Of a DNA stretch of 8,000 nt, positions 1 through 6,834 are shown one piece after another. Location of the stretch: positions 1 through 8,000 of the forward strand of contig DAOVKQ010000012.1 of assembly GCA_030631705.1 (NCBI GenBank). The letters run 5' to 3'. The DNA is from Candidatus Omnitrophota bacterium. GTDB taxonomy: Bacteria > Omnitrophota > Gorgyraeia > Duberdicusellales > 4484-171. The notes beneath the pieces were generated by a model. It made no database searches. It saw only the letters and a list, made by a program, of their open reading frames with translations, and was not told the origin of the DNA. The position numbers and the translations under genes are program-made. Each line of letters starts with the position of its first letter. The stretch's first letter is position 1.

Positions 1-1128
1 CGGGTTGATTTTAATGTTCCTTTGAATAAACAGGGGCAAATCAATGATGATGCCCGGATACAGGCGGTTTTGCCGACAATAAAGTATATCTTACAAGGAA
101 AAGCATCAAAACTTATTCTAATGAGTCATCTCGGCAGGCCCAAGGGAAAGGTTATTGAAGCCTTGCGGCTTAAACCCGTAGCAGAGAAACTCGCTGAGAT
201 CCTCGGTGAGCCGGTAGAGGCAGTTAGTGATTGTATTGGTGATGAGGTCGCAAGAAAAATAAAGGAAACTAACAAGAGGGTCATCCTTTTAGAGAATTTA
301 AGGTTTCACGCCGAAGAAAAAGCCGGAGATGAAACTTTTGCCCGCTCCCTTGCTTCGCTTGCCGATATCTATATTAATGATGCCTTTGGCACGGCACATC
401 GCGCGCATGCCTCGACCGCAATTATTGCGAAATTCCTACCTTCCTATATAGGATTTTTAATCGAGAAAGAAATTGCATTCTTATCCCAGGGGTTAAACCC
501 TCATAAGCCGTATGTAGTTATTTTAGGCGGCGTAAAAGTATCCGATAAAATCGGCGTGGTAAAGCAGTTAATCGAAAAAGCCGATAAAATTATTATCGGT
601 GGAGCAATGGCATATACTTTTCTTAAAGCAAGAGGCATTTCGATAGGCGCTTCGCGCCTGGAAGAGGATAAGATAGAACTTGCTTCGGAAATTCTTGCTC
701 AGGCCCAGGCAAGGGGAGTAAAGATATTGCTTCCCATTGACCACTGCGTTGTTTCCGATATAGATAACCTTGAGACCAAGAAAGAAGTCGAAACAATTCC
801 TCCAGGGTATATGGGAGTCGATATTGGCAGTAAAACAATAGAGCTTTTTAAAGACGAACTAAACAGTGCGAAAACAATTCTCTGGAACGGCCCTTTAGGT
901 ATATTTGAAAACAGCGCTTACGCGAAAGGAACAAAGGAAATTGCCTTATATCTTGCCGGCTTAAATGATACTACGGTTATTGTCGGCGGAGGAGATTCGG
1001 CCAGCGCCGCAAAACTATTTGGGGTTGTAGATAAACTTTCTCATGTATCGACCGGCGGAGGAGCCTCTTTAGAGTTTTTGGAAGGAAAAGATTTGCCGGC
1101 AATAGCGGCAATAGCGGATAAGGAATAA
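1..1128 (+). CDS. pgk: Phosphoglycerate kinase, 5'-truncated by the window edge
   Basis: Phosphoglycerate kinase transfers a phosphate between 1,3-bisphosphoglycerate and ADP, giving 3-phosphoglycerate and ATP in cytoplasmic glycolysis (reversible). The reading frame is open from base 1 and begins inside the conserved RVDFNVPL motif, so the real start lies upstream. A TTG at 22 is a leucine codon within this motif region, not the start. 375 residues are visible, and about 20 are missing compared with the usual 390-400. Landmarks in fragment numbering are SHLGRPKG (42-49), ENLRFH (98-103), the substrate-binding NDAFGTAHRAHAST (126-139), GGVKVSDKIG (176-185), the nucleotide-domain WNGPLGIFE (295-303), GGGDSA (329-334) and the C-terminal STGGGASLEFLEGK (350-363). 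All key stretches are intact. The usual GGAKVSDK reads GGVKVSDK, and the usual GPMGVFE reads GPLGIFE; both changes are conservative. tpiA follows after 22 bases, the usual partner gene. Family identity is certain. Confidence 0.98.
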   Translation, partial: RVDFNVPLNKQGQINDDARIQAVLPTIKYILQGKASKLILMSHLGRPKGKVIEALRLKPVAEKLAEILGEPVEAVSDCIGDEVARKIKETNKRVILLENLRFHAEEKAGDETFARSLASLADIYINDAFGTAHRAHASTAIIAKFLPSYIGFLIEKEIAFLSQGLNPHKPYVVILGGVKVSDKIGVVKQLIEKADKIIIGGAMAYTFLKARGISIGASRLEEDKIELASEILAQAQARGVKILLPIDHCVVSDIDNLETKKEVETIPPGYMGVDIGSKTIELFKDELNSAKTILWNGPLGIFENSAYAKGTKEIALYLAGLNDTTVIVGGGDSASAAKLFGVVDKLSHVSTGGGASLEFLEGKDLPAIAAIADKE

Positions 1129-1135
1129 CATTCTT

Positions 1136-1142
1136 AGAGGAG
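1136..1142 (+). promoter_or_regulatory. Strong ribosome binding site of tpiA
   Basis: AGAGGAG lies 8 bases before the ATG at 1151 in the 22-base gap after pgk. It is the best Shine-Dalgarno match in the window and fixes the tpiA start. No terminator or promoter is visible in the gap, which supports co-transcription with pgk. Confidence 0.8.
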
Positions 1143-1150
1143 AAAAGATT

Positions 1151-1906
1151 ATGAGAAAACCACTTATTGCGGGTAATTGGAAGATGCACAAAACCATAAA
1201 TGAGGCGATAGATTTAGTTAACGGAATTAAAAGAGAATTGCTTGATTTTGAAAGCGCGGATATTGCAGTGTGTCCCGCGTTTACTGCTTTAAGCAGTGTT
1301 TGGGAAGTTCTTATAAATACAAATATAAAATTAGGAGCGCAGAATCTATATTGGGAAGCAAAAGGGGCATTTACAGGAGAAATATCTTGTGATATGCTTA
1401 AAGACTGCGGATGTTATTATGTGATTATCGGTCATTCTGAACGGAGAAAGTATTTTCACGAGACCGACGAAACAGTCAACAAGCGAATTAAGGCAGCGCT
1501 GGCTTCAGGATTATTTCCTATTGTATGCGTGGGGGAAACTTTAGAAGAACGTGAAGGAGAAAAAACAATCAGTGTAGTTAAAAATCAGCTTCAAGGAGCA
1601 TTCAACGGTTTCAGTAATGAAGAAGTAGACAAGATTGTGATTGCTTATGAGCCGGTTTGGGCGATAGGCACCGGTAAAACCGCAACGCCTCAACAGGCTG
1701 GTGAAGTTCATGCGTTTATAAGGGGCTGGGTGAGAGAAAACTTTTCTGACGCCGGCGCCGGTAGTATACGGATTCTTTACGGCGGGAGCGTGAAACCGTC
1801 GAATATAAAAGAACTTATGAATGAGGCAGATATAGACGGGGCCCTTGTGGGAGGGGCTTGTTTGGACGCGGATAGTTTTGTAAGTATTGTAACAAATTCA
1901 ATTTAA
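1151..1906 (+). CDS. tpiA: Triosephosphate isomerase
   Basis: This enzyme interconverts dihydroxyacetone phosphate and glyceraldehyde 3-phosphate in glycolysis and gluconeogenesis, as a cytoplasmic homodimer TIM barrel. The 251-residue length is standard. The protein opens with the canonical AGNWKMHK, giving active-site Asn9 and Lys11. The electrophile His95 lies in IIGHSERR (92-99), and the catalytic base Glu167 in AYEPVWAIGTGKTA (165-178), which also forms the flexible loop 6. The phosphate-gripping YGGSVKP is at 210-216, and GALVGGACL at 230-238 completes the C-terminal phosphate site. The ATG is supported by a strong Shine-Dalgarno sequence and by alignment of the first motif close to the N-terminus. 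It sits between pgk and secG, a widespread order. All catalytic residues are present, so the enzyme should be active. Confidence 0.98.
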   Translation: MRKPLIAGNWKMHKTINEAIDLVNGIKRELLDFESADIAVCPAFTALSSVWEVLINTNIKLGAQNLYWEAKGAFTGEISCDMLKDCGCYYVIIGHSERRKYFHETDETVNKRIKAALASGLFPIVCVGETLEEREGEKTISVVKNQLQGAFNGFSNEEVDKIVIAYEPVWAIGTGKTATPQQAGEVHAFIRGWVRENFSDAGAGSIRILYGGSVKPSNIKELMNEADIDGALVGGACLDADSFVSIVTNSI

Positions 1907-1911
1907 AATTT

Positions 1912-2289
1912 ATGTATTCAGTTGTTCTAACTCTCCATGTAATTGTTGTTGTGGCATTAGTTCTGCTTATTTTGGTACAGCGCGGCAGAAGCAGCGGTTT
2001 GGTTGAGGCTTTAGGTGGTGTTGAGTCTATATTTGGAACAAAAACAAGCTCTTTTTTTGTAAAGGTAACAGTTGTCCTGGCCGTTTTATTTTTTACCACT
2101 TCGATAACATTAGCCTACCTTTCAAAGCAAAGGAGCAAGTCATTGCTGGAAGGCGTAAAGTTTTTGCCGGAATCTTCTGAAGAATTAGAAAAAACAAGCA
2201 ACAATATTACCCCGGACACAAAGAGTCCTTCCGGAGAAAGGCAGAATTTTCCTCAAACTTCTGAGGCGGATGCGGAGAGAGAGAAGTAA
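1912..2289 (+). CDS. secG: Preprotein translocase subunit SecG
   Basis: SecG is the small accessory subunit of the SecYEG channel in the inner membrane and assists SecA-driven export. The N-terminal part fits the family: a first membrane segment at about residues 3-22, then QRGRSSGL, a glycine-containing cytoplasmic loop with ALGG and LFGT-like FGTKTSSF (41-49), and a second membrane segment at about 50-70 with the typical threonine-rich TTSITLAYL end. Residues 71-125 form a polar, charged tail rich in Ser, Glu, Lys and Pro, longer than in many SecG proteins (often 70-110 residues in total) and probably disordered. The ATG is only 5 bases after the tpiA stop, with no good Shine-Dalgarno sequence (the gap is A/T only), so translation is probably coupled to tpiA. 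The 3' end overlaps the next gene by 20 bases. Confidence 0.93.
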   Translation: MYSVVLTLHVIVVVALVLLILVQRGRSSGLVEALGGVESIFGTKTSSFFVKVTVVLAVLFFTTSITLAYLSKQRSKSLLEGVKFLPESSEELEKTSNNITPDTKSPSGERQNFPQTSEADAEREK

Positions 2290-4018
2290 GCTACTTGCCA
2301 TCTTATTTTTTCTTTTCCTCTTTATTCCTAAGAGCGGCATTTGTGATGTATGGATAGAACCTTATGATGATTATGAGTTTGCCTGCGGGGTTTCCGGAGG
2401 GAAACTGATTCTTTCCGCGAATAGCGACCCTAAGTCATTTAATCCTATCGTAGCAAAAGAAACCTCAACCACTCAAATTACTTCTTTTTTGTTCGAAGGC
2501 TTAACAAAAGTAGATCCGCGTACTCTAGAAGTTGTTCCTAACCTGGCCGGTAAATGGGAGACCAAAGACGGCATAGAATGGATTTTTTATTTGCGGGACG
2601 ATGTGTATTGGAGTGACGGTGAGAAATTCACTGCCGATGATGTGATATTTACTTTTAATGAGTTGATATATAATCCCGAGATTCCTTCTTCTGTCAGAGA
2701 TATCCTTACTATTGAAGGGGAACAAATTACTGTTGAAAAGATCGATAAATACCGTGTTAAATTTATTTTGCCTGGTGTGTTTGCTCCTTTTTTACGAGCA
2801 ATAGGAACTGAAATCCTGCCCCGGCATAAATACGAGCCGTTGGTCAGAGAGCATAAATTCAATTTCAGCATGGGACTGGGATCAAAAGCTTGTGATATTG
2901 TGGGAACAGGAGCTTATCGCCTAAAGAGCTATTTACCCAGTGAACGGGTAATTTTAGAGAGAAATCCTTATTACTGGAAAAAGGATGCCTGTGCGAATCA
3001 GCTTCCCTATTTAGAAGAAATAATTTTTATCATTATCGCGAACGCGGAGACAGAATTACTTAAGTTTCTTGAAGGAGAAATAGACTATTATTCGCTGCGG
3101 CCGGAGGATTTAGCTGTCCTGGGGCCGCGTCAGGAAAGCGGCGAATTTAAGATTTATAATGTGGGAATCGCATCCGGTTCAAACTTTTTGGTATTGAATC
3201 AAAATATTTCATTAAATCCTCAAACAAACAAACCGTTTGTAAAAAAGTATAAGCTTGATTGGTTCCGAAAAGAATCTTTCCGTAAAGCCATTAGTTTTGC
3301 CATTAACCGCAGGAAAATAATCAGCATTGTATATAATGAATTAGGTGTTCCTCAGTATTCATGTTTGGCCCCGTCGAATACGCTTTTTTATACGGAGGCA
3401 ATAGAAAAATATCCTTACAATCCCCCGAAAGCAAATATTTTGTTAAAAACCTTAGGATTTAAGGATGAAGATGGCGACGGTATCCTGGAGGATTCTAAAG
3501 GTAATAAGGTGGAAATCAATTTTTTTACCAACGCAAATAATTCTTTGAGAATAAAGATGGCTGCTTTGATTAAAAAAGATTTGGAAGCTATTGGACTCAA
3601 AATTAATTTTCTACCGCTTGATTTTAATAATCTTGTGGTAAAACTTACCGCTACCTATGATTGGGAAATGATTATGATTGGTTTTACCGGCAGCATTGAA
3701 CCTTATTTTGGAAAGAACGTATGGTCTTATAAAGGAACACTGCATGCATGGAATCCTACCGGCAAGCCCATTGATGAATATGAGAAGGAAATAGAGGATA
3801 TTTTCAATAAAGCAGCCAGGACTTTAGATGTGGAAGAACGCAGGCGTCTTTACGGCAGGTGGCAATATATTGTATCCGCTAAGCTCCCTTTTATTTATAC
3901 TGTTTTGCCTTATTCTTTATTTGCGGTGTCGGACAGGCTGGGTAACGTATATCCTACTGTATACGGAGGGGCGTTTCCCGAAACCGAGCGTATTTATATC
4001 AAAAAAGGAAGAAAATGA
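2270..4018 (+). CDS. Exported ABC transporter substrate-binding protein, family 5 (peptide/nickel/oligosaccharide type)
   Basis: This protein probably captures peptides, or a related solute, outside the cytoplasmic membrane and delivers them to the permeases encoded next. Residues 1-25 form an export signal: a basic MRRERSK, a hydrophobic core at about 8-20, then a polar SGIC. The family 5 domain starts at about residue 45, with LILSANSDPKSFNPI and FLFEGLTKVDP, followed by the hallmark WSDGEKFTADDVIFTF (114-129). The C-terminal lobe has a DEDGDGILED loop (399-408) and a stretch with DWEMIMIGFTGSIEP then a tryptophan-rich GTLHAWNPTGKP; the latter defines a recognisable subfamily common in several phyla. 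The 582 residues suit that subfamily. The start lies in the secG tail with only GAGG 3 bases upstream, so the start may be coupled to secG; no other start codon fits before the hydrophobic core. Cys25 is not in a good lipobox (SGIC), so lipoprotein status is doubtful. The ligand cannot be told from sequence. Confidence 0.92.
   Translation: MRRERSKLLAILFFLFLFIPKSGICDVWIEPYDDYEFACGVSGGKLILSANSDPKSFNPIVAKETSTTQITSFLFEGLTKVDPRTLEVVPNLAGKWETKDGIEWIFYLRDDVYWSDGEKFTADDVIFTFNELIYNPEIPSSVRDILTIEGEQITVEKIDKYRVKFILPGVFAPFLRAIGTEILPRHKYEPLVREHKFNFSMGLGSKACDIVGTGAYRLKSYLPSERVILERNPYYWKKDACANQLPYLEEIIFIIIANAETELLKFLEGEIDYYSLRPEDLAVLGPRQESGEFKIYNVGIASGSNFLVLNQNISLNPQTNKPFVKKYKLDWFRKESFRKAISFAINRRKIISIVYNELGVPQYSCLAPSNTLFYTEAIEKYPYNPPKANILLKTLGFKDEDGDGILEDSKGNKVEINFFTNANNSLRIKMAALIKKDLEAIGLKINFLPLDFNNLVVKLTATYDWEMIMIGFTGSIEPYFGKNVWSYKGTLHAWNPTGKPIDEYEKEIEDIFNKAARTLDVEERRRLYGRWQYIVSAKLPFIYTVLPYSLFAVSDRLGNVYPTVYGGAFPETERIYIKKGRK
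4005..4011 (+). promoter_or_regulatory. Ribosome binding site of the first permease gene
   Basis: AAGGAAG, a good Shine-Dalgarno match inside the end of the binding-protein gene, lies a few bases before the ATG at 4015. It supports that start, which shares ATGA with the stop of the preceding gene. Confidence 0.6.
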
Positions 4019-4989
4019 TACGTTATGTGCTGAAACGGTTTGTTTTGGCTGTTCCGCTTCTTCTGGGAGCGACTCTGATTACGTTTATGGTGATGCATCT
4101 TACTCCCGGAGATCCTTTGGCCGCATTGCGTTTAAATCCTCAGATTTCTCCTCAGACGATTAACTATTATGAGGAAACATTTCATCTTAATGATTCTGCT
4201 CTGGTTCAGTATTGGGCATGGCTAAAGAATCTATGCCGCTTGGACTTAGGGTATTCGTTTTCATACCACGCTCCGGTCAGGCAGCTTATCTCCTCACGTG
4301 CCCTAAATACACTGTTACTTTCTGTTAGCACGATTATCGTAACCTGGATTTTTGTAATTCCTTTAGGAATAATTGCCGCTTTATACAGGGATAGATTTGC
4401 CGATAAGATATTATCATTTTTTTCTTATCTTGCGATCTCAATTCCCTGTTTTTTCCTGGCGATAGTAATTCTTTATATAGTTTACCGCACGGGTTTATTT
4501 CCTTTAGGAGGGATGCGTTCGGTGTATTTTGAGGAACTGTCTGTGATAGGAAAGATTGGTGATGTTGGGAGGCATCTTGTTATTCCTACTTTTGTTCTCT
4601 GCTGCGGAAGTATCGCGATGTTACAGAGAATTATGCGGGCAAATCTGCTAGAGGTCCTTGGCTCATCATATATTGTCGCGGCGCGTGCCCGGGGAATAAC
4701 CAAAATAAGAGTATTATATATACATGCTTTAAGAAACGCATTAAATCCCATGATTACTATTTTTGGCTATCAGCTTTCCGCATTATTGAGCGGAGCGGCG
4801 CTTACGGAAATTATTTTAGGCTGGCCGGGATTAGGCCAGATAATGCTGGAGGCGGTGAGAAAACAGGATATTTATTTAGTTATGGGGTCGGTTTTAATCA
4901 GCGGAGTTTTTCTTATCGTGGGGAATTTAATCGCTGATATATTACTTGGAGTTGTTGATCCCAGAATAAGATATTCAAAGAGCAGGTAA
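4015..4989 (+). CDS. dppB: Peptide-type ABC transporter permease, DppB/OppB family
   Basis: One of two membrane subunits forming the import channel. The 324 residues show the DppB/OppB plan: an N-terminal helix at about 9-28 starting YVLKRFVLAVPLLLG, the hallmark HLTPGDP (28-34), then a periplasmic stretch with a conserved LDLGYSF (76-82). Five further helices follow at about 98-122, 133-157, 187-205, 245-268 and 288-312. The cytoplasmic coupling (EAA-type) loop that docks on the ATPase is at about 219-247, with YIVAARARGI followed by HALRNALNPM. GWPGLGQ (269-275) and the closing VDPRIRY (314-320) are also typical. The ATG overlaps the previous stop as ATGA. Family assignment is secure; the dpp symbol is by family and does not imply a proven dipeptide substrate. 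Confidence 0.95.
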   Translation: MIRYVLKRFVLAVPLLLGATLITFMVMHLTPGDPLAALRLNPQISPQTINYYEETFHLNDSALVQYWAWLKNLCRLDLGYSFSYHAPVRQLISSRALNTLLLSVSTIIVTWIFVIPLGIIAALYRDRFADKILSFFSYLAISIPCFFLAIVILYIVYRTGLFPLGGMRSVYFEELSVIGKIGDVGRHLVIPTFVLCCGSIAMLQRIMRANLLEVLGSSYIVAARARGITKIRVLYIHALRNALNPMITIFGYQLSALLSGAALTEIILGWPGLGQIMLEAVRKQDIYLVMGSVLISGVFLIVGNLIADILLGVVDPRIRYSKSR

Positions 4990-4991
4990 TT

Positions 4992-6047
4992 ATGAATTTT
5001 TGGCAGCAGTTTAAGAGAAACAGGCTGGCAGTAACTATGTTTAGGCTATTGCTTGTTTTATATGTTTTGGCGATATTGGCCGATTTTTTTGCGCCTTATC
5101 ACTATGACGATGATGATGTAATGCATGCCTGGGCGCCCCCTACAAGAATCCATTTTCTCGACATAAAGCAGAAAGTAATTACGCCTTACATAAATCCATA
5201 TACGTTTAGCACTAATGAATATTACCGGCGTATTTACAGTGTTGAGAAAAATGTTCTTATACCTGTCCGTTTTTTCGTTAAGGGTTTTAAATATAATCTG
5301 TTGGGGATATGGAGCACTGATATTCATTTGTTTGGAGTTGAGAACGGACGGATCTATCTTTTGGGGGCGGATGATAGAGGAAGAGATATATTTTCGCGTC
5401 TTCTTTACGGATCGCGAGTCTCTTTAAGCATCGGCCTGATTGGTGTCGCGATATCTTTTTCTTTGGGGATGATTATCGGAGGTATATCGGGATACTTTGG
5501 CGGCTGGATAGATACTTTTATAATGCGCGTAGTTGAGATGATAATGCTGCTTCCCGGTTTCTATTTTCTTCTTGCCCTGAGAGCTTCTTTTCCTCCGGAA
5601 ATGGATTCGCGCCAGGTATATTTGCTTATTATCGTCATCCTTTCTTTTATAGGGTGGGCTTCTTTAGCCCGGGTGATTAGGGGGATGGTTCTGTCCATAA
5701 AAGAAAATGAGTTTGTGTTTGCGGCAAGGGCGCTCGGCCTAACTCACTTCAGGATAATTACACGCCATATTCTGCCCAATACTTTTTCTTACGTGTCGGT
5801 GGCAATATGTTTAAGCATTCCCGGTTATATTATCGGTGAAGCCGCATTAAGCTTTTTGGGCTTAGGAATTCAGGAGCCCTACGCGAGCTGGGGGAATATG
5901 CTGGTTCTTTCCCAGGGGATTGTCACTATTGAAGCCTACCCCTGGGTGCTTGCTCCCGGCGTAGCTATTCTTATAACGACAATGAGTTTTAATATTATCG
6001 GGAATACTTTACGGGATGTTTTTGACCCCAAGCGCAAGATATTATGA
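4992..6047 (+). CDS. dppC: Peptide-type ABC transporter permease, DppC/OppC family, with enlarged extracytoplasmic loop
   Basis: The second membrane subunit of the importer. It begins with the OppC-type N-terminus FWQQFKRNRLAV and a first helix at about 14-34. The conserved LLGADDRGRDIFSRLLYGSR (123-142) precedes the transport domain, with helices at about 145-168, 178-198, 208-228, 265-285 and 318-340. The EAA-type loop is at about 238-268 (ENEFVFAARALGL, then HILPNTF). GEAALSFLGLGIQEP (282-296) and WGNML are family hallmarks. It is 351 residues against a usual 290-310: residues 35-122 between helix 1 and the conserved LLGADDRGRD are about twice the normal length and contain PVRFFVKGFKYNLLG and DIHLFGVE. 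These are recurring motifs in a known DppC subfamily, so this is not a foreign insertion. GCAGG-like GCAGG at 4982-4986 is a plausible ribosome binding site, 5 bases before the ATG. The gene is 2 bases after the dppB stop. Confidence 0.95.
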   Translation: MNFWQQFKRNRLAVTMFRLLLVLYVLAILADFFAPYHYDDDDVMHAWAPPTRIHFLDIKQKVITPYINPYTFSTNEYYRRIYSVEKNVLIPVRFFVKGFKYNLLGIWSTDIHLFGVENGRIYLLGADDRGRDIFSRLLYGSRVSLSIGLIGVAISFSLGMIIGGISGYFGGWIDTFIMRVVEMIMLLPGFYFLLALRASFPPEMDSRQVYLLIIVILSFIGWASLARVIRGMVLSIKENEFVFAARALGLTHFRIITRHILPNTFSYVSVAICLSIPGYIIGEAALSFLGLGIQEPYASWGNMLVLSQGIVTIEAYPWVLAPGVAILITTMSFNIIGNTLRDVFDPKRKIL

Positions 6048-6832
6048 AACCGCTATTAGAAGTAAAAGATATAAGCGTAGAGTATGTTGGAGAAAAAAGG
6101 AATCAGGCATTAGAAAAAGTAAGTTTTGATGTAAAGAGCGGGGAAATTTTAGGAATTATCGGGGAATCGGGCAGCGGCAAAACAACACTGGCCTATTCAA
6201 TACTTAATCTTTTACCTGAAAGCGCGAAGCTAAAAGGATCTATTATATTTAAAGGAAGTATAATTACCGAATTTAAAGAAAACAAGTTGTGTTATTTACG
6301 GGGAAAAGAGATAGGAATTATTCCCCAGGACCCGGCGGCGTCGTTTAATCCGGTTTTTAGTGTTGGGTATCAGTTTAATGAATTCCTGAAGGTAAAAGGT
6401 ATTTGCAAGGACGCAGAGGAAAGGCTGGTTCTAATGGAAGAGGCGCTAAACAAAGCCTGCCTCTGGGATGTAAACAAGATTCTTAACAGTTATCCTCATC
6501 AATTAAGCGGAGGCCAATTGCAGCGGGCAATGATTGCATTGGTAATCGCAGCAAAGCCGTCTCTTTTAATTGCCGATGAGCCGACAAGCTCCCTGGATGT
6601 AACTATTGAGAGCCAGCTTGTTCATATGTTTTTAAGACTGCGTGATGAGATGGGGTTTACGATTATTTTTATTACTCATAATTTAGGGCTGATTGAAGCG
6701 CTTTGCGACCGGGTTGTAGTATTGTATCAGGGTCAAGTAAAGGAAATGGCGGATAAGGCTTCGATTATTGCCGCGCCTCGCGATGAATATACAAAGAGCC
6801 TTGTTGTCTCATTTAGAGAGGTAGGGGAATAA
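6044..6832 (+). CDS. dppD: Peptide-type ABC transporter ATPase, DppD/OppD family, short form
   Basis: One of two cytoplasmic ATPases that power uptake. The nucleotide-binding domain is complete: Walker A GESGSGKT (40-47), Q-loop Gln95 in IIPQDPAASFNPV, ABC signature LSGGQ (154-158), Walker B LLIADE (174-179), D-loop SSLD (182-185) and switch His212 in FITHN. QDPAASFNPV is typical of the peptide-transporter class. At 262 residues it is shorter than usual DppD/OppD (about 320-330): it stops soon after the DEYTKSL stretch and lacks the C-terminal oligopeptide-transporter extension with its conserved cysteines. The stop codon is followed by an intact downstream gene, and no continuing homologous frame is seen, so this looks like a natural short form. 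The ATG overlaps the dppC stop (ATGA) with only a weak Shine-Dalgarno sequence, suggesting coupled translation. Confidence 0.94.
   Translation: MKPLLEVKDISVEYVGEKRNQALEKVSFDVKSGEILGIIGESGSGKTTLAYSILNLLPESAKLKGSIIFKGSIITEFKENKLCYLRGKEIGIIPQDPAASFNPVFSVGYQFNEFLKVKGICKDAEERLVLMEEALNKACLWDVNKILNSYPHQLSGGQLQRAMIALVIAAKPSLLIADEPTSSLDVTIESQLVHMFLRLRDEMGFTIIFITHNLGLIEALCDRVVVLYQGQVKEMADKASIIAAPRDEYTKSLVVSFREVGE
6823..6828 (+). promoter_or_regulatory. Ribosome binding site of the second ATPase gene
   Basis: An AGGGGA-type purine run at the very end of the first ATPase gene lies 6 bases before the ATG at 6835. It supports that start over later in-frame codons. Confidence 0.55.
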
Positions 6833-6834
6833 AA

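Noticed and set aside
22..24. TTG as the start of phosphoglycerate kinase
   Set aside because: The frame is open to base 1 and encodes the conserved RVDFNVP just before it, so the gene begins upstream of the window.
623..838. Minus-strand open frames opposite pgk, with others opposite tpiA, secG, the binding protein and the permeases
   Set aside because: All lie opposite strongly conserved coding regions, have no family resemblance and no supporting ribosome binding sites.
1097..1120. Short tandem repeat of about 9 bases near the end of pgk
   Set aside because: It only encodes the Ala/Ile-rich AIAAIAD of the kinase C-terminus; two copies are too few to suggest a functional repeat.
3828..4163. 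A 111-codon plus-strand frame across the end of the binding protein gene and the start of dppB
   Set aside because: It overlaps two well-supported genes in another frame and resembles no family; it is a shadow frame.
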